DNA of 64,000 bases from Paenibacillus polymyxa (lineage in GTDB: Bacteria; Bacillota; Bacilli; Paenibacillales; Paenibacillaceae): assembly GCF_001719045.1 (NCBI RefSeq), contig NZ_CP015423.1, positions 62,001 to 126,000 on the forward strand, in the 5' to 3' direction. A program made the position numbers and the translations under genes. This document shows positions 1 through 8,209 of this stretch, piece after piece. Below the pieces are notes generated by a model. That model had not been told where the DNA came from, ran no database searches, and worked only from the letters and a program-made list of their open reading frames with translations. Within the stretch, counting starts at the first letter, position 1; each line of letters opens with the position of its first letter.

Positions 1-158
1 CTGTGGTCATGCTGATTCTGCGAAAAATAACGCTATTGCAAAGTCTTGCAGCCTTGATTGCATCGCTGTTGCCGTTTGGTCCTTTCATTTTTGATCGTAA
101 GGTGCTTAAGAAAGCCGAAGCACGGGCCAGTCATACCAGCCCGATAAAAGCTACATAA
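1..158 (+). CDS. DUF3817-like membrane protein, C-terminal part only (cut by window edge)
   Basis: An open frame runs in from the left edge (codons starting at base 3) and stops at TAA 156-158, giving about 51 residues. It holds one hydrophobic segment (roughly residues 3-30) followed by a basic tail. The stretch ALIASLLPFGPFIFDRKVLKK closely resembles the conserved end of DUF3817 integral membrane proteins (IASxxPFGxFxFDxK). No function is known for that family. The start and most of the gene lie outside the window. A perfect 18-bp inverted repeat follows 60 bp downstream. The family call rests on this short motif, so it is moderate. Confidence 0.6.
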   Translation, partial: VVMLILRKITLLQSLAALIASLLPFGPFIFDRKVLKKAEARASHTSPIKAT

Positions 159-218
159 GCATGTACAAGGGAAAGTGCCAACACAATAACGTTGCTTTCT
201 CTTCCCACTCATGCAGCA

Positions 219-268
219 GTATACAAAAACAACCGATGGCTCTAAACCACTCGGTTGTTTTTGTATAC
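219..268. terminator. Bidirectional terminator (perfect 18-bp inverted repeat)
   Basis: Arms 219-236 and 251-268 are perfect complements (GTATACAAAAACAACCGA and its reverse) with a 14-nt loop. The A-rich and T-rich ends give a U-tract on both strands. It sits between the DUF3817 tail (+) and the YolD-like gene (-), which converge here, so it can serve both. Confidence 0.8.
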
Positions 269-364
269 GCGAATTGTAAATTGTTACTTTCCCACGCAGT
301 AAGGGAGACTCTAACTTTGTCATTCTTTTCTTCCCTATCTGCTATATTTATGTAATCACAACAA

Positions 365-616
365 CTAATCTCTCGGGTAATTTACACTCATAATATCCAT
401 AAAAGGAACTTTATCCGTTTCTCCATTACTCTCTACATGAACCTTTCCTGTTCTCGGGTCCATTTTAACAATTTGTCCACGGGTTGTTTCTTCGCGTCCC
501 CATACGGTCAATACAACTTCGGATTGCTCTCGTTGTGCTTCTACAAGCTGATTCCCGATTTCCTCCAGTACAAATTCATCCCGAGTAGGCCGTTTGGGTA
601 CCTTCGCTTTTGCCAC
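365..616 (-). CDS. YolD-like family protein
   Basis: 83 residues from a GTG start at 616. The C-terminal half (RGQIVKMDPRTGKVHVES, then VPFMDIMSV) fits the YolD-like family pattern of a small beta-rich domain ending in a 'V.F.DI..V' motif. YolD proteins often lie near Y-family polymerase (UvrX/YqjW) genes, but no such gene is visible here. The N-terminus is charged and has no signal peptide, so it is probably cytoplasmic. The ribosome binding site is weak (AGGGTGG about 7 nt upstream). It stands alone on the minus strand and converges on the terminator at 219-268. Function unknown. Confidence 0.7.
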   Translation of the reverse strand: MAKAKVPKRPTRDEFVLEEIGNQLVEAQREQSEVVLTVWGREETTRGQIVKMDPRTGKVHVESNGETDKVPFMDIMSVNYPRD

Positions 617-725
617 TTGCTACCACCCTTCCTTCGTGCAAAATCAAAATCAAATTCATTCTATTTTACCATACTTTTCATCATTTGGTGCTGGTAATGT
701 GAGTAAAATTACGTCTCAGAACCAC

Positions 726-765
726 AAAAAAGCCGAGTTCTCAAAACCGAAAACATCGGCTTTTT
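726..765 (-). terminator. Rho-independent terminator of the TetR gene
   Basis: The arms AAAAAGCCGA (726-735) and TCGGCTTTTT (756-765) pair. Read on the minus strand the hairpin is followed by a U-rich tract. It lies 53 bp beyond the stop of the TetR-family gene. Confidence 0.75.
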
Positions 766-817
766 AAAGTTGCTTGTTGGAGCTCATTAGGAGCGATTGA
801 AAATCGAAGAGACAGGA

Positions 818-1387
818 TTATTTGACCAACTGTGGAATGTAATCCACGATATTATAAATAGGAGCACTGCTCTGTTGCGTAACGGCCAAAATCAATGCAC
901 CTTCGAGCATCGAAATAATAAGTACCGCCAGACTGTGTGCCTTTTCCTCTTCCCAGCCCGAATCCTGAAGGCGCTCCATATAGATGTGCTGCCAATCTGT
1001 AAACGTATTCACACAAGCATGACGTAGCGATTCACTAATACAGGAAGTTTCCGCAGCAGCCCAGAAGCCAATCGGCATGAAATCGTTAAAGCCGGTACGG
1101 TCTGCCTCCTCAGCTGTATTACGGATAAAATCCTGAATGGCTAGTACTGGATTATCATTCCCGTTCAGTGTCTGTTTTAATTTTTGCTTTATAAACTCAT
1201 TCCCTCTTCTTATGCACTCCAAAGCCAATTCTTCTTTACCACGCGGAAAATAATAATAAAGTGACCCTTTCGGTGATCCACTCTCCGCAAGAATCTGATT
1301 CAGTCCGGTCGCGTGATACCCCTGATGAAAGAAGAGCTTCGATGCGGTTTGTACGATATTCTCGTATGATTCGGGTTTACCAGCCAT
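818..1387 (-). CDS. TetR/AcrR-family repressor (LmrA/YxaF-like)
   Basis: 189 residues. The N-terminal 50 or so form a TetR helix-turn-helix (IVQTASKLFFHQGYHATGLN, then SPKGSLYYYFPRGKEEL), and the rest resembles the ligand domain of LmrA/YxaF-type repressors. I chose ATG 1387 (MAGKPES) over the ATG at 1396 because GAAGGA lies 8 nt before it, whereas the upstream ATG overlaps that site. It is divergent from a DHA2 drug exporter, and a TAGACCGATC operator-like element lies between them. By analogy with the B. subtilis lmrAB pair, it probably represses that exporter and itself and responds to an aromatic or antibiotic ligand. The ligand is unknown. Confidence 0.88.
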   Translation of the reverse strand: MAGKPESYENIVQTASKLFFHQGYHATGLNQILAESGSPKGSLYYYFPRGKEELALECIRRGNEFIKQKLKQTLNGNDNPVLAIQDFIRNTAEEADRTGFNDFMPIGFWAAAETSCISESLRHACVNTFTDWQHIYMERLQDSGWEEEKAHSLAVLIISMLEGALILAVTQQSSAPIYNIVDYIPQLVK

Positions 1388-1427
1388 ATACAGCATCCTT
1401 CATTATATAGTAGTTATAACTTATACT

Positions 1428-1457
1428 TTGACAAAAAAATAACAACATGTTTATTAT
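1428..1457 (+). promoter_or_regulatory. Sigma-A promoter of the MFS exporter
   Basis: TTGACA at 1428-1433 and TATTAT at 1452-1457 are separated by 18 bp. This directs transcription rightward into the MFS gene that starts at 1515. The -10 overlaps the LmrA-type operator candidate. Confidence 0.7.
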
Positions 1458-1478
1458 ATATAGACCGATCGTTATAAT
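1452..1478. promoter_or_regulatory. Candidate LmrA/QdoR-type operator
   Basis: The segment contains TATATATAGACCGATCGTTA flanked by AT-rich ends, an imperfect palindrome. It resembles the B. subtilis LmrA/YxaF (QdoR) box as I remember it, which has a TAGACC.GTC core in AT-rich flanks. It overlaps the -10 of the exporter promoter, a position suited to repression by the divergent TetR protein. Confidence 0.55.
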
Positions 1479-1514
1479 TCAACACCATTAATTTATTGGA
1501 GGAACAAAAACAAC

Positions 1515-2987
1515 ATGAATACAATGAGTCAATCGAGTTCACCCTCTGAACCCAAAACGTTCAAGGTGCTACCTATTATGATTGCCCTGCTCCTTAGCGG
1601 CTTTATTGGGATGTTCAGTGAAACGGCACTTAACATTGCACTGAATGATTTGATGCAGATTTTGCATATTACAACTGCAACAGCCCAATGGTTGACTACC
1701 GCTTATCTGCTTACACTCGGTATTTTAGTACCTGTATCGGGATTGCTGATTCAAACCTTTACGACAAGACAGCTGTTTGTGACATCGTTGCTGTTTTCAA
1801 TAGCTGGTTGTCTCGTTGCTGCACTTGCACCTACTTTTTCAGTGCTATTGATCGCACGTATTCTTCAGGCCATTGGTACAGCGTTGTTATTGCCGTTGAT
1901 GTTTAACACCATCTTGATCATTTTCCCGGCTGAAAAGAGAGGCGCGGCTATGGGGATCATCGGATTGGTAATTATGTTTGCACCTGCCGTTGGACCTACC
2001 ATTGCAGGACTGGTACTGCAAAATCTGTCTTGGCACTGGATCTTCTGGATTTCCCTTCCGTTCTTGGTTCTCTCGCTGATTTGCGGTATTTTATTTATGC
2101 AAAACGTTTCAGAAACGACCAAGCCTAAAATTGATCTTTTATCTATCCTCCTGTCTTCCATTGGCTTCGGCGGTGTTGTGTTTGGTTTCAGTAAATCCGG
2201 AGAAGGTGGCGAAGGTTGGGCTAGCCTGATGGTTCTGCTTCCTGTGATTGTCGGTCTGGTATCGTTGATACTGTTCTCTGTACGTCAGTTGAAGATGAAG
2301 CAGCCTATGTTGAACTTGCGTGTGTTTAAGTATCCTATGTTCGTGATCGGCGTTATTATGGTGTTCTTATGTATGATGACGATTCTTTCTACGATGCTGA
2401 TTCTTCCACTCTTTTTGCAAAAAGGGCTGGCTTTGTCTGCTCTAACAGCAGGTTTGGTACTTCTGCCTGGTGGGATTATCAACGGTCTCTTGTCTCCCAT
2501 TATGGGCTCCCTATTCGATAAATTCGGTCCCAAATGGCTTGTCATTCCAGGGCTAGTGATCGTGGCCGCTGTTTTATTTTTCCTGTCTGGCATTACAACA
2601 ACTTCAACTCTCGTACTCATTATTGTGCTTCATAGTTGCTTGATGATCGGCATTTCCATGATTATGATGCCAGCTCAGACAAACGGACTTAACCAGCTCC
2701 CTATGGATCTATACCCAGACGGAACGGCCATTATGAGCACGCTCCAACAAGTTGCTGGTGCTATTGGTACAGCCGTAGCGGTAAGTATTCTCTCGAAAGG
2801 CATGGACAGCTATTTGAGCCAATCCAGTATGCCTGAATCCGTAAATGAAATGGCCAATGCCATGGCAATCGGATCACAAAATTCATTTTTCTTTGCGATG
2901 ATCATCAGTGTGATCGGGTTGATCCTTGCGTTTTTCATCCGCAGAGTTCATGTTGAACATGGCACTGCCAAAGCACCCATGCATTAA
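1515..2987 (+). CDS. MFS drug:H+ exporter, DHA2 family (LmrB/MdrA-like, 14 TMS)
   Basis: 490 residues with 14 predicted membrane segments, the DHA2 layout. Segment 1 begins near residue 20. The antiporter motif is visible as RILQAIGTALLLPLMFN and GLVIMFAPAVGPTIAGLVL (motif C, 'GPTxxG') near residues 115-170. These proteins export lincosamides, quinolones or other amphiphiles using the proton gradient. ATG 1515 has GGAGGAA 10 nt upstream; an in-frame ATG three codons later is a weaker alternative. It is divergent from and probably repressed by the adjacent TetR gene. A strong terminator follows at 3035, so it is monocistronic. The substrate is not predictable from sequence. Confidence 0.9.
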   Translation: MNTMSQSSSPSEPKTFKVLPIMIALLLSGFIGMFSETALNIALNDLMQILHITTATAQWLTTAYLLTLGILVPVSGLLIQTFTTRQLFVTSLLFSIAGCLVAALAPTFSVLLIARILQAIGTALLLPLMFNTILIIFPAEKRGAAMGIIGLVIMFAPAVGPTIAGLVLQNLSWHWIFWISLPFLVLSLICGILFMQNVSETTKPKIDLLSILLSSIGFGGVVFGFSKSGEGGEGWASLMVLLPVIVGLVSLILFSVRQLKMKQPMLNLRVFKYPMFVIGVIMVFLCMMTILSTMLILPLFLQKGLALSALTAGLVLLPGGIINGLLSPIMGSLFDKFGPKWLVIPGLVIVAAVLFFLSGITTTSTLVLIIVLHSCLMIGISMIMMPAQTNGLNQLPMDLYPDGTAIMSTLQQVAGAIGTAVAVSILSKGMDSYLSQSSMPESVNEMANAMAIGSQNSFFFAMIISVIGLILAFFIRRVHVEHGTAKAPMH

Positions 2988-3034
2988 TTCATAAATTTTT
3001 AGCCATTCCAAATTAAACATATCTAAATATACTT

Positions 3035-3078
3035 AAAGGCTGCTAACCATCTCACTATTGGTTATGCAGCCTTTTTTT
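3035..3078 (+). terminator. Terminator of the MFS exporter
   Basis: The hairpin arms AAAGGCTGC (3035-3043) and GCAGCCTTT, with an inner AACCA/TGGTT pairing, are followed by a run of T residues ending at about 3078. Confidence 0.85.
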
Positions 3079-3113
3079 CATATGAATTTACATACACATT
3101 CATCAATTACATA

Positions 3114-3142
3114 TTTACAAAGCTCCTTCATTTGGTTACGAT
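3114..3142 (+). promoter_or_regulatory. Candidate promoter of the nik-like operon
   Basis: TTTACA (3114-3119) and TACGAT (3137-3142) with 17-bp spacing lie upstream of the Zur-like box and of the first operon gene. The match to consensus is moderate. Confidence 0.45.
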
Positions 3143-3159
3143 ATGGTTTATAAATTAAA

Positions 3160-3174
3160 GCGTAAAAATTACGA
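3160..3174. promoter_or_regulatory. Candidate Zur box
   Basis: GCGTAAAAATTACGA matches 12 of the 14 specified positions of the Bacillus Zur box (TCGTAATNATTACGA). It lies between the candidate promoter and the ribosome binding site of the substrate-binding protein, where Zur would block transcription when zinc is plentiful. This was an eye match; no scoring was done. Confidence 0.55.
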
Positions 3175-3197
3175 TTACTATTAAGGAGGACTCCCTG

Positions 3198-4733
3198 TTG
3201 TTTAAGCTTTCGTATTTTAAACTATTTATACCTACGGTAATGGCGGTGATGATGGCAGCCTGCGCTTCATCTCCGTCAGCTTCACCCTCTCCATCTGCTG
3301 CACCACAAGATAAAAGTGTCACCTTATTGTTTAACGTGCAAAGCCCTTCTATAGACCCTCATTCAGATGTAAATTACACAGCTGTTCGTGCTGGAGTAAG
3401 TGAAACACTGATCAAAGTGAACAAGGATCTCAAGCTGGAAGCTTGGCTTGCAGAAAAATGGGATAGCAAGGACGGACAGCACTGGACTTTCAACATCCGA
3501 CCAGGTGTAAACTTCCACAGCGGTAAAGCCGTCAATGCTGCTGCTGTCAAAGCCTCTTTGGAAAGAGCGTTAAAGCTCAATCCATCGGTCAAAAATGCGC
3601 TGCATATCCGTGATATTCATGCGGATGGACAGATTTTGACCATTACGACAGACAAGCCTTTCCCGGAATTTGTGTCTGAGCTGGTTCATCCGAATACGGC
3701 TATTATAGACACCACAACTACAGGTGACCTCCCATCAGGGACGGGACCGTTCAAGATTGCCAGCTTCCGTGCTGGAAGTGAACTGAATTTAGATCGCAAT
3801 GAACAATATTGGAACGGTAAAGTAAAGTTGAAACATGCCAAATTCATGTTTAACGAAGACGCCAATGCGCGTCAGCTTGCTTTTCAAGCCAAAACAGCTG
3901 ATATTGTGTATCGCCCGCCAATTGAAAGCTTGGAGCTATTGAAAGCTGATTCTACTGTTAAGGTTGACTCGCTTCCTAGTTTGCGAACGCATCAGCTGAT
4001 TTACAATATGAACAATAACGATCTGAAAAAGACGGCTGTGCGTAAAGCATTCGATAACCTGATCAATCGGGATGAGATTGCCAGTGGTATCATGTCTGGT
4101 CAGGGAACCCCTGCTCAAGGCCCGTTCTTGTCCGACTTTCCTTTTTCACCAAAATATATTACGAAACAGTTTGATTTGAATGCTGCACGAGAAGGCTTCA
4201 AGCAAGCTGGATATACAGTGCAGAACGGAAAAGTTGCGAACCCCGACGGCAAGCCGCTTCATCTTACACTGCTAACTTACCAGTCGAGAGCGGAGCTTCC
4301 ACTCATTTCCCAGCTGATTCAGGCTAACGCTAAAGAACTTGGCATTACGATTGATATCCGTCAGGTTGATAATATTGACGAATATCTCGCCGCACATCAG
4401 GATTGGGATTTAGCGACTTATAGTAGCATTACAGTCCCGCGCGGCGATGCAAGCTATTTTCTGAATGCGGCTTACATGCCTGAAGGAGCACTGAATTATG
4501 GGCGTGTGCATGTACCAGAACTCACGGGTATGATTTCACAGCTGAACACAACCGTGAATGAGGAAGAACGCAACAAGCTGGCGCTGAAGGCTGTCACACT
4601 GATTGACCAAGAAAATCTGCAATCCTTTCTGGTCCATCCTAACAACGTAGTGGCCTATCGCGATTACGTACATAACTGGGTAACTAGCCAAAGTGAATAC
4701 TACTTGCTGACCCAGGACCTGGATGTGAATTAG
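3198..4733 (+). CDS. ABC importer substrate-binding lipoprotein (NikA/OppA family, SBP_bac_5)
   Basis: 511 residues from a TTG start at 3198 with AAGGAGGA 7 nt upstream. The signal sequence ends in a lipobox (MMAAC, Cys22) followed by a Ser/Pro-rich linker, so the mature protein is membrane-anchored. The remainder is a family-5 solute-binding protein: LEAWLAEKWDSKDGQHWTF and GTGPFKI are typical of NikA, CntA and OppA proteins. The family binds nickel chelates, metallophore complexes or peptides. It is the first gene of a six-gene operon with two permeases, two ATPases and a MATE exporter. The Zur-like box upstream argues for a metal or metallophore ligand rather than peptide. The exact ligand cannot be read from the sequence. 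Confidence 0.85.
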   Translation: MFKLSYFKLFIPTVMAVMMAACASSPSASPSPSAAPQDKSVTLLFNVQSPSIDPHSDVNYTAVRAGVSETLIKVNKDLKLEAWLAEKWDSKDGQHWTFNIRPGVNFHSGKAVNAAAVKASLERALKLNPSVKNALHIRDIHADGQILTITTDKPFPEFVSELVHPNTAIIDTTTTGDLPSGTGPFKIASFRAGSELNLDRNEQYWNGKVKLKHAKFMFNEDANARQLAFQAKTADIVYRPPIESLELLKADSTVKVDSLPSLRTHQLIYNMNNNDLKKTAVRKAFDNLINRDEIASGIMSGQGTPAQGPFLSDFPFSPKYITKQFDLNAAREGFKQAGYTVQNGKVANPDGKPLHLTLLTYQSRAELPLISQLIQANAKELGITIDIRQVDNIDEYLAAHQDWDLATYSSITVPRGDASYFLNAAYMPEGALNYGRVHVPELTGMISQLNTTVNEEERNKLALKAVTLIDQENLQSFLVHPNNVVAYRDYVHNWVTSQSEYYLLTQDLDVN

Positions 4734-4734
4734 C

Positions 4735-5679
4735 ATGTTCAAATCCATCGCCAAAAAGTTTCTTGAACTGGTTTTGTTCTTTCTTATTCTTTCCTTTGTG
4801 AGCTTCTGTCTGCTTAAGCTTGTTCCAGGCGATCCCGTCCGGAGCATTCTCCGAGTCGATGATGTAGCTGTGTCCAATCAGCAAATTATGGATATGCGCA
4901 GCCAACTGGGGCTGGATCAATCATTGCCTGTGCAATATGGTAAGTGGTTGATTCAGTTACTTCAGTTTGATTTTGGACAATCTTATTTAACCCATCGTCC
5001 GGTATTCACAGAGTTTATGGAAAAACTGCCTTATACACTTCTGCTGACCGGAGGCTCCCTGTTCATTATGCTGCTGATAGCTCTCCCGCTCGGAACGATG
5101 GCAGCGCTCTACCGTAACCGTTGGATTGACAGAGCCAGTCGTGTGTTTGCCTTAATCGGCTCCTCGATTCCCAGCTTTTGGCTGGGGCTTTTGTTTATCG
5201 AATGGTTTGCAGTTAAATTGCGCATTTTGCCGTCTATGGGTGAAGGAACCGCTTTTCATTTGGTACTCCCTTCTCTTACCTTGGGATTGGCAATGGCGGC
5301 CGTTTATGTACGAATGATCCGCGCAAGTCTGATTGAAAGCTCGGGGCAAGACTTTATCAAAGCGGCGCAAGCGCGTGGAATCAGCCCCATCCGCATTTTT
5401 TTCAGACACATGCTTCGTCACAGTCTAGTTCCGCTTATTACGGTATTCAGTGAGAGTATAGGCAGCCTACTGGGAGGTACAGTCGTAATTGAAGTGCTAT
5501 TCGCCTATCCGGGGCTGGGCAAATGGATTGTGGATGCCATCGCTGCAAGGGATTACCCCATAATTCAGGGCTATACCGTATTTATGGCTGCATTCATTGT
5601 ATGTATCAATATTTTGGTAGAGCTGTCCTACCGTTGGGTCAATCCTGAAATCGCTTTGAAGGAGAAACGTTTATCATGA
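4735..5679 (+). CDS. nikB: ABC importer permease 1 (NikB/OppB/CntB-like)
   Basis: 314 residues, six predicted membrane segments and a binding-protein-dependent transport domain from about residue 95. The coupling motif is RASLIESSGQDFIKAAQARG (EAA loop, around residues 200-220). The N-terminus (VPGDPVRSIL, then LGLDQSLPVQYGKWL) is characteristic of OppB/NikB permeases. The start lies 1 nt after the stop of the binding protein and has only a poor ribosome binding site, so it is probably translated by coupling. It pairs with the next permease to form the membrane channel. The symbol follows NikB resemblance; given the Zur-like site, the substrate may instead be a metallophore as in cntB. Confidence 0.82.
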   Translation: MFKSIAKKFLELVLFFLILSFVSFCLLKLVPGDPVRSILRVDDVAVSNQQIMDMRSQLGLDQSLPVQYGKWLIQLLQFDFGQSYLTHRPVFTEFMEKLPYTLLLTGGSLFIMLLIALPLGTMAALYRNRWIDRASRVFALIGSSIPSFWLGLLFIEWFAVKLRILPSMGEGTAFHLVLPSLTLGLAMAAVYVRMIRASLIESSGQDFIKAAQARGISPIRIFFRHMLRHSLVPLITVFSESIGSLLGGTVVIEVLFAYPGLGKWIVDAIAARDYPIIQGYTVFMAAFIVCINILVELSYRWVNPEIALKEKRLS

Positions 5680-6530
5680 TAAAATCCGTACATGCGGAAA
5701 ACGGGCAGCTCACTAGAACACGATTGTCCAAAACATGGATCGTGTCGCTCTCCATCCTGCTCATTCTTGCAGCAATTACAGTCGTTCCGTTTCTTGCACC
5801 GCAAGATCCGTATCGCATCCAGATGGGGAATCGACTACAATCGATCAGCGCTACGCACTGGCTGGGAACGGATCATTTGGGCAGAGATGTACTATCGAGA
5901 GTCATAGCTGGACTTCGGACGACTGTCGGAACCAGTTTGTTGATTTTGGCCGTTTCGCTGGTTGTCGGGGTCCCTCTTGGTCTGCTTTCAGGATTTATTG
6001 GAGGCTGGATGGATCGTGTATTCAAGCGGGTGGTCGATGCCTTCATGACATTACCTGATTATATTTTTGCCATTGTACTGAGCGGTTTGCTCGGACCAGG
6101 CTTAGTAAATCTTATTTTCGCGGTGACTGCGGTAAAATGGGTTGGTTATGCACGTCTGGTGCGTAGTACCGTTCTGGCAGAAAAGCAAAAGGATTACATT
6201 TCGTTATCCATACTGGCGGGTACCTCCTCCCTGCGGATTGTCATGCGGCATATTCTCCCCCATGCAATTGGGAATGTTCTTGTGTTGGCTACGCTGGATA
6301 TCGGCAAAATCATTTTAATGATTGCCTCCCTATCTTTTTTGGGCTTAGGTCCACAGCCGCCAATTCCCGAATGGGGTACTATGTTGAATGAAGGACGAGC
6401 GTATTTTCAAATGGCTCCCCACCTGATGCTGGTTCCAGGGATAGCTGTCGTGCTAACAGTGCTACTGGCGAACGTATTGGGAGACAAACTGCGCGACCGT
6501 TATGATGTTAAAACCCGGACAGAGGAGTGA
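5676..6530 (+). CDS. nikC: ABC importer permease 2 (NikC/OppC/CntC-like)
   Basis: 284 residues with an N-terminal membrane segment (about residues 20-42), the OppC_N signature LGTDHLGRDVLSRVIAGLRT (about residues 65-85), then five membrane segments and the EAA-like loop. The start ATG overlaps the stop of the previous permease (ATGA), and AAGGAG precedes it inside that gene. It is the partner subunit of the importer channel. The substrate is undetermined, as for the other subunits. Confidence 0.82.
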   Translation: MIKSVHAENGQLTRTRLSKTWIVSLSILLILAAITVVPFLAPQDPYRIQMGNRLQSISATHWLGTDHLGRDVLSRVIAGLRTTVGTSLLILAVSLVVGVPLGLLSGFIGGWMDRVFKRVVDAFMTLPDYIFAIVLSGLLGPGLVNLIFAVTAVKWVGYARLVRSTVLAEKQKDYISLSILAGTSSLRIVMRHILPHAIGNVLVLATLDIGKIILMIASLSFLGLGPQPPIPEWGTMLNEGRAYFQMAPHLMLVPGIAVVLTVLLANVLGDKLRDRYDVKTRTEE

Positions 6531-6537
6531 GCTGTAC

Positions 6538-7374
6538 ATGCTGACTATTGAAGGCTTAACGATTCGGACAAATGTAAAAACGATTGTAGAGCAACTGGAG
6601 CTTGCCATTCGTCCGGGGGAATGGTGTGCTCTAGCCGGCGAAAGCGGTAGCGGCAAAAGCATGACGGCGTTCGCTATCGGCGGCCTTCTCCCCTCTTCTG
6701 TTACAGCGGAAGGAATCATTGCGTGGAAGGACAATAATTTGCTAGCCCTATCCGCTAAACAACGACGTTCTTTGCTGGGTAGTGAAATATCTTACATTTT
6801 TCAAGACTACCACGGGGCTTTCACCCCCTTTCTGCGTGTAGGCATCCAACTGGACGAGCTGATGCGCGCCCATGGCAAACAAGATCGCAAGGCGCGCAAA
6901 CAGCACTGTATCGAGGTGCTGGAGCGCGTACAGCTTCCCGCCGAGCGTGTGTACCGCAGCTATCCGTTCCAGCTCAGCGGCGGTCAATTGCAACGGGCAG
7001 CTATTGCGGCTGCACTGCTTCTGGAGCCGAAGTTGCTTATTGCCGACGAGCCTACAACAGCGCTGGATACGCTCACAGCTCATCGGGTGCTCCAACTCAT
7101 TGACCAAATCCGAACGGAAACGGGTATTTCCGTCTTGTGGATCACTCACGACCTGCGTCATGTACGCAAGTATGCAGATCGAATCGCAGTGATGCGCGAA
7201 GGTTCACTGGTTGAAATAGGTGACACGCAAGCGGTGCTGAACCATCCGGACCACCCGTATACTCGTCGTCTACTGGCGGCTATTCCGCCGCTGTCTCCGG
7301 GCGCTCCAGCACGTTTACCTTACAACAGCACTGAAGAACAAAACGCAATGGAAAGGAGCGCTTTACATGGATAA
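6538..7374 (+). CDS. nikD: ABC importer ATPase 1 (NikD/OppD-like)
   Basis: 278 residues. Walker A is GESGSGKS (about residues 38-45), the Q-loop follows YIFQDY, the ABC signature is LSGGQLQRAAIA, Walker B is LLIADEPT, and the H-loop is WITHDL. The C-terminal oligopeptide-transporter extension (HPDHPYTRRLLAAIP) marks the OppD/NikD type. I chose ATG 6538 over an upstream in-frame ATG at 6502 because GAGGAG lies 10 nt before it and the upstream one would extend 29 nt into the permease gene without a ribosome binding site. The CDS overlaps the next gene by 8 bp. Confidence 0.85.
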   Translation: MLTIEGLTIRTNVKTIVEQLELAIRPGEWCALAGESGSGKSMTAFAIGGLLPSSVTAEGIIAWKDNNLLALSAKQRRSLLGSEISYIFQDYHGAFTPFLRVGIQLDELMRAHGKQDRKARKQHCIEVLERVQLPAERVYRSYPFQLSGGQLQRAAIAAALLLEPKLLIADEPTTALDTLTAHRVLQLIDQIRTETGISVLWITHDLRHVRKYADRIAVMREGSLVEIGDTQAVLNHPDHPYTRRLLAAIPPLSPGAPARLPYNSTEEQNAMERSALHG

Positions 7375-8209
7375 CCAAGCCACCTGCGCTCAGCGGCAAG
7401 ACACGTCTAATCCTGTCGTGACCGTCTCCGGTTTGACGAAGGCTTACGCTGGAGGCAAAACGGTGCTGCAAGATGTTGCTCTGACGATCTCCCCCCGAGA
7501 ATGTCTGGGCATCGTCGGGGAAAGCGGCAGTGGGAAAAGTACACTCGCTCGCTGTATTTTGACATTGGACCCCTTTGATCAAGGTGAGCTTAGACTGGAT
7601 GGACAGTCTATCCGAGGGCTAAAGCGGAGCGAATTAAAACGGATTCGCAGCAGGCTGGGTGCAGTATTTCAACATCCATCTGCGGCTTTGAACCCCAGAC
7701 TAACCATCCTGCACTCCCTGCTGGAGCCACTGGACCAGCTTCAGTACTATGTTCCTTCCTTTATGGCGGGTATGTCCTCAGAACGTCGGGATATAGCAGA
7801 ACATTTGCTTGATATGGTAAAGCTTCCAGCCAGCTATCTGGACAAGTTTCCACATCAGCTCAGCGGTGGGGAAAAGCAGCGTGTAACCATCGCACGTGCC
7901 ATCAGCACAGAGCCGGATTTTATCGTATTGGACGAGCCAACGGCTAGTTTGGATGTGACTACACAAGCCACCGTTTTAAATCTGCTCAAGGATTTGCAGG
8001 ATGAGCTAGGACTGGCTTACCTGTTTATCTCACATGATCTGGCGGCTGTGCACTTTATGAGTGATCGAATCATGGTCATGAAAGAAGGCAGTGTGGTTGA
8101 GCATTTTCCCAAAGAAGCATTATTTCATTCGGATCGCCATCCTTATACACAATCATTACTGGAGGTTTTTTCAACATGTTGCCTTCCCACCGAGCCTATC
8201 TTGCTTTAG
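7367..8209 (+). CDS. nikE: ABC importer ATPase 2 (NikE/OppF-like)
   Basis: 280 residues with Walker A GESGSGKST, signature LSGGEKQRVTIARAI, Walker B FIVLDEPTASLD, H-loop FISHDL, and the oligopeptide-type tail (HPYTQSLLEVF). It is preceded by AAGGAG 8 nt before ATG 7367. Together with the previous ATPase it energises the importer. Its 3' end overlaps the start of the MATE exporter gene by 34 bp, so the two genes are tightly linked. Confidence 0.85.
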   Translation: MDNQATCAQRQDTSNPVVTVSGLTKAYAGGKTVLQDVALTISPRECLGIVGESGSGKSTLARCILTLDPFDQGELRLDGQSIRGLKRSELKRIRSRLGAVFQHPSAALNPRLTILHSLLEPLDQLQYYVPSFMAGMSSERRDIAEHLLDMVKLPASYLDKFPHQLSGGEKQRVTIARAISTEPDFIVLDEPTASLDVTTQATVLNLLKDLQDELGLAYLFISHDLAAVHFMSDRIMVMKEGSVVEHFPKEALFHSDRHPYTQSLLEVFSTCCLPTEPILL

